Assembly (NCBI GenBank): GCA_030524545.1
Contig: JAUNGM010000022.1
Location: 1-64,000, forward strand
Source of the DNA: Eubacteriales bacterium
GTDB taxonomy: Bacteria > Bacillota > Clostridia > Lachnospirales > Lachnospiraceae
DNA length: 64,000 bases
Direction: 5' to 3'
Below, one piece after another: positions 58,083 through 64,000 of this stretch. The notes under the pieces were generated by a model. The model was not told the DNA's origin and ran no database searches. It worked only from the letters and a program-made list of their open reading frames with translations. Made by a program: the position numbers and the translations under genes. The stretch's first letter is position 1. Each line of letters opens with the position of its first letter.

Positions 58083-58562
58083 ATGAGTAAAAAAACTGCC
58101 TATCTCGGACTTTTTTCTGCAGTTGCCATCATTTTCGGCTATGTGGAATCCCTGATTCCCATATTTGCCGGAATTCCAGGTATCAAGCTCGGCCTCGCCA
58201 ATCTGGCCGTTCTTTTTATCTTGGAACGCTACTCCTGGAAGGAGGCCGCCATGGTATCCACAGTCCGAATCCTTGTCATCGGCTTTCTCTTCGGAAATCT
58301 GTTCAGCATTGTCTACAGCCTCGCCGGTGCGGCATTCAGCCTTCTGGTCATGACCATCCTGAAAAAACAGGAGGGATTCAGTCTCACAGGAATCAGCATC
58401 GCAGGCGGTGTCAGCCACAATGTGGGACAGCTTCTGGCCGCTGTGGCCATTGTGGAAAACCTAAGCCTGCTTTATTATGCTCCGGTCCTCCTGGTTTCCG
58501 GCGTGGTCACAGGACTTCTGATCGGCCTTCTTACAGCAGAAACCGCCAAAAGAATCCCATAA
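58083..58562 (+). CDS. Gx transporter family/heptaprenyl diphosphate synthase component I-like protein
   Basis: 159-residue membrane protein with five or six hydrophobic segments. YLGLFSAVAIIFGYVESLIPIFAGIPGIKLGLANLAVLFILERYSWKEAAMVSTVRILVIGFLFGNLFSIVYSLAGA is characteristic. Often found next to NusG domain II proteins and thought to be an S-component-like transporter subunit; the name 'heptaprenyl diphosphate synthase component I' is historical. ATG has no close Shine-Dalgarno; an AAGGAG is 40 nt upstream. Confidence 0.88.
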   Translation: MSKKTAYLGLFSAVAIIFGYVESLIPIFAGIPGIKLGLANLAVLFILERYSWKEAAMVSTVRILVIGFLFGNLFSIVYSLAGAAFSLLVMTILKKQEGFSLTGISIAGGVSHNVGQLLAAVAIVENLSLLYYAPVLLVSGVVTGLLIGLLTAETAKRIP

Positions 58563-58568
58563 TTCATA

Positions 58569-58647
58569 TTGACTTTCCCGTTATAAAGTATTAAAATGGG
58601 AAAAAGCGCAAAGGAGCCTTTTATAAGCCATTTTGCGCTCTTTTTTT
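58569..58647 (+). promoter_or_regulatory. promoter immediately followed by terminator hairpin
   Basis: TTGACT (58569-58574), 17-nt spacer, TAAAAT (58592-58597); then AGCGCAAA/TTTTGCGCT stem and TTTTTTT (58605-58647). The hairpin is the expected terminator of the preceding gene but also begins at the predicted transcription start, so it may attenuate the amino-acid transporter operon. Confidence 0.6.
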
Positions 58648-58705
58648 CGCAGGAGATTCCTGTGGGAGATTCGTAAATAAAAAAGATTTACATAATGAGG
58701 AGGAA

Positions 58706-59560
58706 ATGAAAATGAGAAGGAACAAAATGTGGAAAATGATGACAGCCTCTGCTGCTGCAGCAGCTATGGTTTGCGCTGCTGTAGGCGTTCAGACAGTAAG
58801 TGCTGATGATAAGAAGGTTCTGAAGGTTGCCATGGAATGCGGTTATGCACCTTATAACTGGACACAGCCGGATGATTCCAACGGTGCCGTTCCCATTGCT
58901 GACAGCAAGGACTATGCATACGGATACGACGTTATGATCGCCAAGAAGATTGCAGATGAACTGGGATATGAGCTTCAGATCGTGAAATCCGACTGGGATT
59001 CCCTGGTTCCGGCTGTTCAGTCCGGCACCATCGACTGCGTCATCGCAGGCCAGTCCATCACCTCCGAGAGACTCCAGATGGTAGATTTCTCTGAGCCGTA
59101 CTACTATGCAACCGTTGTCGGCCTTGTAAAAGCTGACGGTGAATATGCAGATGCTAAGGGCATGTCCGAACTGAAGGGCGCTACCTGTACCTCCCAGCTC
59201 GGAACCATCTGGTATGATGTATGCCTGCCGCAGATTGAAGATGCGGACATCCAGCCTGCACAGGAATCTGCACCGGCCATGCTGGTTGCACTGGAAAGCG
59301 GCCGTACGGACCTGATCGTAACCGATATGCCTACAGCAATGGCAGCATGCGTTGCATACCCGGACCTGAAGCTTCTTGACTTCTCCGAAACAGATGATGA
59401 CTTTGAGGTATCTGAGGAAGAAATCAACATCGGTATCTCCGTACAGAAAGGAAACACCGAACTTCTGGACGGCATTAACAGCGTACTCGAAACCATGACC
59501 GTAGACGATTACAACGAAATGATGGATGAGGCCATTTCCGTACAGCCTCTTTCCGAGTAA
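58706..59560 (+). CDS. polar amino-acid ABC transporter substrate-binding protein
   Basis: SBP_bac_3 family, about 284 residues. Signal peptide MRRNKMWKMMTASAAAAAMVCAAVGVQTVSA without a lipobox. The mature protein has LKVAMECGYAPYNWTQPDD, YGYDVMIAKKIADELGYELQIVKSDWDSLVPAVQSGTIDCVIAGQSITSERLQMVDFSEPYYY, typical of lysine/histidine/glutamine-type receptors. ATG at 58706; a second ATG at 58712 has better spacing to GAGGAGG. First of three co-transcribed genes. Confidence 0.92.
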   Translation: MKMRRNKMWKMMTASAAAAAMVCAAVGVQTVSADDKKVLKVAMECGYAPYNWTQPDDSNGAVPIADSKDYAYGYDVMIAKKIADELGYELQIVKSDWDSLVPAVQSGTIDCVIAGQSITSERLQMVDFSEPYYYATVVGLVKADGEYADAKGMSELKGATCTSQLGTIWYDVCLPQIEDADIQPAQESAPAMLVALESGRTDLIVTDMPTAMAACVAYPDLKLLDFSETDDDFEVSEEEINIGISVQKGNTELLDGINSVLETMTVDDYNEMMDEAISVQPLSE

Positions 59561-59590
59561 TCATATTGAAGAGAAAGGAATCTTAGAACA

Positions 59591-60376
59591 TTGATATCCG
59601 AAATGAATTTCCTGGAGAGAATTATTTATATTCTCCAGCAGTATGGAGTTTCCTATCTCAAAGGAGCCGGAACCACTCTGGCGATTGCCGTTGTTTCCAC
59701 GATTGTCGGCTGTATCATCGGCTTTCTCGTCGGTATCGTACAGACGATCCCCGTGGATAAAAAGAAAGACAACGCAGCCAAGCGCGGACTTCTGGGTCTT
59801 GTAAAGCTTATCCTGAAAGCATATGTGGAACTTTTCCGCGGCACCCCCATGATCGTACAGGCCGTTTTTATTTACTACGGGATGTCCCAGGTATTCCATA
59901 TCCAGCTTGGCATGTGGACGTCAGCTTTTCTGATCGTTTCCATTAATACAGGCGCTTATATGGCAGAATCCGTGAGAGGCGGCATCATTTCCGTTGACCC
60001 GGGCCAGATGGAGGGAGCCAAGGCCATTGGTATGACCCATGTACAGGCCATGGCAAATGTCATCCTTCCACAGGCATTTCGGAATATCATGCCTCAGATC
60101 GGAAATAACCTGATCATCAATATCAAAGATACGTCCGTTCTTTCCGTCATCAGTATCGTGGACCTGTTCTTTGTTCATAAAAGCGTGTCAGGCGCACTGT
60201 ACACCTATTTTGAATCCGCAACCATCGTTATGGTCATTTATCTGACCATGACGCTTGCTGCATCCAAGCTCCTCGCCCTCTGGGAGAAGAAGCTGGACGG
60301 CGATGACAATTATGAGCTTGTGGATGTGATGGGTATCGGTGATCAGCTCCGCAAGGCGAAAGGAGACATGAAATAA
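59591..60376 (+). CDS. polar amino-acid ABC transporter permease
   Basis: About 261 residues, five membrane segments, HisMQ type. [28 protein letters not shown] and the EAA-like [51 protein letters not shown] are diagnostic. TTG at 59591 or ATG at 59603 is the start. A 50-residue charged C-terminal tail ([31 protein letters not shown]) is somewhat long. Its stop overlaps the ATPase start. Confidence 0.92.
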   Translation: MISEMNFLERIIYILQQYGVSYLKGAGTTLAIAVVSTIVGCIIGFLVGIVQTIPVDKKKDNAAKRGLLGLVKLILKAYVELFRGTPMIVQAVFIYYGMSQVFHIQLGMWTSAFLIVSINTGAYMAESVRGGIISVDPGQMEGAKAIGMTHVQAMANVILPQAFRNIMPQIGNNLIINIKDTSVLSVISIVDLFFVHKSVSGALYTYFESATIVMVIYLTMTLAASKLLALWEKKLDGDDNYELVDVMGIGDQLRKAKGDMK

Positions 60377-61122
60377 TGAACAAAAAAGATGTCATCCTTG
60401 AGGTTTCCCATCTCGGCAAAAGCTTCGGAAACCACGAGGTATTAAGAGATATTGATTTCCAGGTACGCAAAGGAGATGTGGTTTCCATTATCGGCGCTTC
60501 CGGTTCCGGTAAATCCACCATGCTCCGCTGCATCAATCTTCTGGAAACACCGGGCAGCGGCCAGATTCTGTTCCACGAGAAGGATATTACAGACCCGAAG
60601 ATCAATGTTCCGGCTTACCGCGAGAAGGTTGGAATGGTATTCCAGAATTTTAATCTGTTTAACAATATGACGGTTCTGGAAAACTGTATGGTCGGCCAGA
60701 TCAAGGTTGCAAAAAAGGATAAAGAAACTGCCGGAGCGCAGGCATTGAAATTTCTTCAGAAGGTTGGAATGGAGCAGTTTATCAATGCCAAGCCCCGCCA
60801 GCTTTCCGGCGGCCAGAAGCAGCGTGTCGCCATTGCGAGAGCACTTGCCATGGAACCGGAGATTCTGCTCTTTGACGAGCCTACTTCCGCTCTTGACCCG
60901 CAGATGGTCGGGGAGGTACTGAATGTTATGGAGACCCTTGCGAAGGAAGGGCTTACCATGCTGGTTGTCACACATGAAATGGCATTTGCACGGGATGTTT
61001 CCAGTCATGTGATTTTCATGGCAAATGGTGTGATCGCTGAAGAAGGAACTCCGGAGGACATTTTCGTCCATCCCAGGCAGCAGCAGACAAAGGAATTTTT
61101 AAGCAGGTTCCGTAATTCCTGA
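60376..61122 (+). CDS. polar amino-acid ABC transporter ATPase (GlnQ-like)
   Basis: 248 residues. Walker [11 protein letters not shown]-loop VFQNFNLF, signature [15 protein letters not shown], Walker [15 protein letters not shown], switch His in VVTHEMAFA. Matches GlnQ/HisP-type ATPases. Starts at the A of the preceding TAATG, so it is coupled to the permease. Ends shortly before a strong hairpin. Confidence 0.94.
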   Translation: MNKKDVILEVSHLGKSFGNHEVLRDIDFQVRKGDVVSIIGASGSGKSTMLRCINLLETPGSGQILFHEKDITDPKINVPAYREKVGMVFQNFNLFNNMTVLENCMVGQIKVAKKDKETAGAQALKFLQKVGMEQFINAKPRQLSGGQKQRVAIARALAMEPEILLFDEPTSALDPQMVGEVLNVMETLAKEGLTMLVVTHEMAFARDVSSHVIFMANGVIAEEGTPEDIFVHPRQQQTKEFLSRFRNS

Positions 61123-61137
61123 TTCATACAAAAATTT

Positions 61138-61175
61138 AGGAGGAGGGTGTGACTCATATAAGTCACATCCTCCCC
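61138..61175. terminator. hairpin between convergent operons
   Basis: AGGAGGGTGTGACT / AGTCACATCCTCCC, a 13-14-bp GC-rich stem between the ABC operon and the convergent RpiB-like gene. No long T tract on the plus strand. Confidence 0.65.
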
Positions 61176-61200
61176 TAAGATAATCTGTTTCCTAACGTTA

Positions 61201-61647
61201 TTAATGATGTGCCTGTTCCAGCTCCATGATTCTATCTACCTTTGGAGCAGAACCACCTCCTGCAAATTCACAATCAAGCCAGATATCTACAAGATATTTT
61301 GCCAGCTCAACACCTACAACTCTTTCTCCCATGCACATAATCTGTGCATTATTACTCTTTCTTGAACGTTCGGCAGAGAAAGGATCATGGCATACCGCAG
61401 CTCTTACTCCCGGAACTTTATTTGCACAGATTGCCATTCCGATTCCTGTTCCGCAAAGAAGAATTCCCCGCTCATAGTTTCCGGCGGCTATCTGGTCTGC
61501 TACCTTATAGGCCACATCCGGATAAAGAACCACTTCCCCTTTTTCAGCGCCAAAATCATCTACTTCATATCCTTTTTCTTTCAAATGATCAATGATCACT
61601 ACTTTCAGGCCATATGCGGCCTCGTCACATCCTATAATAATTTTCAT
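61201..61647 (-). CDS. RpiB/LacAB-family sugar-phosphate isomerase
   Basis: 148 residues. The family core GTGIGMAICANKVPGVRAAVCHDPFSAERSRKSNNAQIMCMGERVVG is intact. The N-terminus reads IIIGCDEAAYGLK instead of the pentose-type GSDHAGFxLK, a form I associate with tetrulose-phosphate (erythrulose) isomerases rather than ribose 5-phosphate isomerase. That fits the neighbouring NCS1-type permease and DhaL-type kinase subunit. Substrate is inferred. Confidence 0.85.
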   Translation of the reverse strand: MKIIIGCDEAAYGLKVVIIDHLKEKGYEVDDFGAEKGEVVLYPDVAYKVADQIAAGNYERGILLCGTGIGMAICANKVPGVRAAVCHDPFSAERSRKSNNAQIMCMGERVVGVELAKYLVDIWLDCEFAGGGSAPKVDRIMELEQAHH

Positions 61648-61671
61648 AATCTTACGATACCTTTCCTGTAT

Positions 61672-63369
61672 TTATTCTTCTCCCTGAATATCTCCTGATG
61701 GTTCATTTCGATAAATCATAACCATAGCGATTCCATTACACAGGAAGAAAATCAGCGAAGCAACAAACGCAATCGTTTTGAACAATTCCAAATCCAGATT
61801 ACCGGCTGAACATATAAGTCCAAGCACGATCATAATGGCCAGATCTATAAATGCCGTTCCTCTTAATATCTTTGCTGCCACCGGCATTGGTTTTTCTGTT
61901 TCCTCCGGCTGCAGATGATTAACATAATCCTGTAATGCTTTTTGATATTCCAGTTCTTCGGCTTCTTCCTTCGGATATTTTTCTTTTGCACCCATCATTC
62001 CTGCAAGGATAATGTAGCTCACCATTGGAATGATATAATTGGGGATGAACCAGAAATTCTGATGTATTGGCTGTGTGATTATCATAACGATAACAAATAA
62101 AATACTGATTCCCCATGAAATCGTGGCTGCCCAGTTCACATCTTTTTTACGATACATATTCCAGTATCTGGTGTAACCGATTTTCGGGAAAATGTAGTGC
62201 TCTGTAATACAAATAGCTCCTACCCCTTCCACTGCAAGCCCTAAAAATGTGAGAATATCTGATGCTCTCTGTACAATCGGAAAACATGCTGCAAGTGTAA
62301 TCAGGCATCCTGCAATATAGGTAACCTGTTTGTGGGACAGTTTCTTAAAAATCGCATTCAGAGACAATGTCACACGATAAAATGTAGGATTTGCTGTTGT
62401 CCACCCTGCGATAATTACTCCCAGAAGTCCTGAGTATCCAAGAACCGCAAAGGTAACTTCACCGGAATCCAGCGCACCAAGTGGTGTGCTTAATAAAATA
62501 GATGCTGTCGCTCCCATGATTCCGGCACTGATCCAGGCAAAAAAATGTCCGATGAACATTCCCACTGCAGAAGTATAGCCATATTTATAATTCTTCGCGA
62601 ATCTGAGAAGGGACATATCGTTCAGCGCAAAGTGCCATGCTACATTACAGGTCCACGCAAATCCAATGACATGTATGATCCCTAACTTTTCTCCGCCTTC
62701 TATTGGCTGTGCAACCCACACGTGTTCATTAAGTAATCTCATCAGATCCGAAAAGGATGTTATTTTTCCAAAGCCGGTAGCTTCCAGAAGCTGTGGCAAT
62801 GTAACTACAATTCCAAGGAAAAATAAGGTAATCATCCAGGGTACACATGTAGAAGCAAATTTTGCAACTGCTTCAAATCCATTGGCGGCTATTACCGTTA
62901 TTACAGCGCCTAATACAATCACAATCAATACAAATTTAATACTGGTTGGATACCACTCATGCTGAATCGGTACATCAAATAGTCTTCGTATGGCTGTTGC
63001 AGATATACAAATTCCTGCTGCACCAAGTGCCGAAAAACCGATCCCCCATACGAGGTTATAAACTTTCTGCATTTTCGCACCGAGAATTCGGTACAAATAG
63101 GTATATAATGTAAGTCTTGTATCAACAGCAATCGTGGCACATAAAAATGTAAATGTGAGCACAGCCAGTATATTTCCAATCGCAAGCCCGATAATGATAT
63201 CTGATGCAGAGCAGCCATATTGAACCAGAGTTGCCCCGATTACAAATTCCGTTGCCGCAATATGTTCCCCACCATATAATCCAACAAAATTCCCTACGCC
63301 TGACTGTTCCCAATCTGCCACCGGCCAGTCACACCGAGGGGTAGCTTTTACTCTTTCCCATACTGTCAT
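61672..63369 (-). CDS. NCS1-type (cytosine/purine permease-like) transporter
   Basis: 565 residues, about 12 membrane segments plus a charged loop (GAKEKYPKEEAEELEYQKALQDYVNH, about residues 455-490) before the last two. GVGNFVGLYGGEHIAATEFVIGATLVQYGCSASDIIIGLAIGNILAVL and AWTCNVAWHFALNDMSLLRFAKNYKYG match the nucleobase-cation-symporter-1 fold but not closely to known cytosine permeases. Sandwiched between sugar-phosphate metabolism genes, so a polyol or tetrose is a plausible substrate. Confidence 0.85.
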   Translation of the reverse strand: MTVWERVKATPRCDWPVADWEQSGVGNFVGLYGGEHIAATEFVIGATLVQYGCSASDIIIGLAIGNILAVLTFTFLCATIAVDTRLTLYTYLYRILGAKMQKVYNLVWGIGFSALGAAGICISATAIRRLFDVPIQHEWYPTSIKFVLIVIVLGAVITVIAANGFEAVAKFASTCVPWMITLFFLGIVVTLPQLLEATGFGKITSFSDLMRLLNEHVWVAQPIEGGEKLGIIHVIGFAWTCNVAWHFALNDMSLLRFAKNYKYGYTSAVGMFIGHFFAWISAGIMGATASILLSTPLGALDSGEVTFAVLGYSGLLGVIIAGWTTANPTFYRVTLSLNAIFKKLSHKQVTYIAGCLITLAACFPIVQRASDILTFLGLAVEGVGAICITEHYIFPKIGYTRYWNMYRKKDVNWAATISWGISILFVIVMIITQPIHQNFWFIPNYIIPMVSYIILAGMMGAKEKYPKEEAEELEYQKALQDYVNHLQPEETEKPMPVAAKILRGTAFIDLAIMIVLGLICSAGNLDLELFKTIAFVASLIFFLCNGIAMVMIYRNEPSGDIQGEE

Positions 63370-63388
63370 CTGCTATTACCCCCAACTC

Positions 63389-64000
63389 TTATTTCAAAAG
63401 CTCAATGATCGCATCTGCCATAGAGGTAAGAATAATACAGCATGAAGTAGCACCTGCATCCAATACTCCTCTGGAACGTTCACCCAGACGACTGGAACGG
63501 CCGAATTTTGCCACCAGATTCTTTGTCGAATCTCTGCCTTTGGCAGCTTCCTGTTTCATATTCTCAAGAGCACTTTGGAAGTCCTGATGATCATCTGCCC
63601 CTTTTTTAAGTGCATCTACCGCCGGGCTTAAAGTGTCCACCAGTGTTTTGTCACCGACTTTTGCTTCCACGATTTCCTGAAGACCGTTAAGCCCTGCTTC
63701 CAGCATATCTGCCAGATTGTTCACGCCGATTTCTTCTAATTCTTCACCGGCATCAGACATATCCATAAGAATCGTTCCGTAAATAGGTCCCATAGAACCG
63801 CCGATTTCTGAAAATAAAATATTTCCTAGTTCCCAAAGTCCTTCTGTAAAAGAAAACTCTTTGTCTTTGAATCGTGTTTCAAATACGGTAAACCCTTTAT
63901 TCATATTCATTCCATGGTCACCGTCGCCAATCAGGCCATCCACTTCCGCCAGATAATCCTTGTTCTCCTGAATTGCTTTTACCATTGCAAGAAGAATGCT
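63389..64000 (-). CDS. DhaL-family kinase ATP-binding subunit, partial at window edge
   Basis: ADP/ATP-binding DAK2 domain of dihydroxyacetone (or tetrulose) kinase. The Mg-ATP Asp motif is in VDGLIGDGDHGMNMNKGF; GGSMGPIYGTILMDM and GRSSRLGERSRGVLDAGATSCCIIL follow. The reading frame stays open to the window end (residues SILLAMVKAIQENKDYL), so 10-15 N-terminal residues are missing and the internal Met at 63985 is not the true start. The cognate DhaK-type gene should lie just beyond 64000. Confidence 0.9.
   Translation of the reverse strand, partial: SILLAMVKAIQENKDYLAEVDGLIGDGDHGMNMNKGFTVFETRFKDKEFSFTEGLWELGNILFSEIGGSMGPIYGTILMDMSDAGEELEEIGVNNLADMLEAGLNGLQEIVEAKVGDKTLVDTLSPAVDALKKGADDHQDFQSALENMKQEAAKGRDSTKNLVAKFGRSSRLGERSRGVLDAGATSCCIILTSMADAIIELLK

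Noticed and set aside
57772-58086. Plus-strand ORF ending on the Gx-type gene start (possible coupled leader gene)
   Set aside because: Its frame lies mostly antisense to the AraC gene start and lacks a start codon near the available RBS.
1-64000. tRNA, rRNA, prophage or complete insertion sequence
   Set aside because: No cloverleaf, rRNA-like sequence, transposase, integrase or phage structural gene was recognised anywhere in the window.

Overview
Organism. The window looks like a low-to-moderate GC Gram-positive gut anaerobe of the Clostridia, most likely a Lachnospiraceae member (Blautia/Roseburia/Dorea-like). This is inferred from strong AGGAGG ribosome-binding sites, oxygen-sensitive glycyl-radical chemistry, a propanediol microcompartment, surface-type CbiK proteins and a DUF1703-type AAA protein. 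I see no rRNA, tRNA, CRISPR array, phage or intact insertion sequence.

Region 1 (about 0.2-20.9 kb, all on the minus strand) is a bacterial microcompartment locus. Transcription starts at a consensus promoter near 20.86 kb. It passes through a B12-independent glycyl-radical propanediol dehydratase, its activase, shell proteins, EutP, an encapsulated class II (fuculose/rhamnulose-type) aldolase, aldehyde dehydrogenase, zinc alcohol dehydrogenase, more shell proteins, PduL, PduS, a PduT-like trimer, a DeoR regulator and an iron alcohol dehydrogenase. It then continues, past a terminator-like hairpin, into a complete B12-dependent diol dehydratase set (PduCDE), its reactivase (PduGH) and a PduO adenosyltransferase. 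Two mechanistically unrelated enzymes for the same reaction therefore share one shell locus. This is the most striking feature of the window.

Region 2 (21-28.5 kb): a PHP-family phosphoesterase, a plus-strand cobalamin riboswitch followed by a small Cys-rich protein, a LysR regulator divergent from a MATE exporter, a cysteine-desulfurase-like gene with an unknown partner, and a sugar isomerase of the fucose/arabinose isomerase type.

Region 3 (28.7-34.8 kb): a cobalamin-riboswitch-controlled operon with a secreted CbiK-like protein, a secreted two-domain protein (possibly NEAT/Shp-like) and a BtuFCD-type importer.

Region 4 (34.8-45.6 kb): a cell-envelope group (YfhO, FtsX/MacB-type permease, two-component system, CDP-alcohol phosphatidyltransferase, TVP38/DedA-like protein, HtrA-like protease with a truncated PDZ domain, lipoprotein). 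Three promoters here share the same repeated operator at the same distance from the -10 box, which defines a candidate regulon. A DUF1703-type AAA protein follows.

Region 5 (45.7-53.6 kb): a second cobalamin-riboswitch operon with an Opp/Nik-type ABC importer, a type I periplasmic-binding protein and a cytoplasmic CbiK, preceded by a palindrome-rich leader.

Region 6 (53.7-64 kb): a GH5 glycosidase with a GPH transporter and AraC regulator, a Gx-type membrane protein, a polar amino-acid ABC importer, and an RpiB-like isomerase, NCS1 permease and DhaL (partial) cluster that suggests tetrose/tetritol use.

How it fits together: the microcompartment needs adenosylcobalamin for one of its two dehydratases. 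The same 54 kb holds three cobalamin riboswitches over corrinoid/cobalt acquisition candidates, so the region reads as a propanediol/B12 metabolic island.
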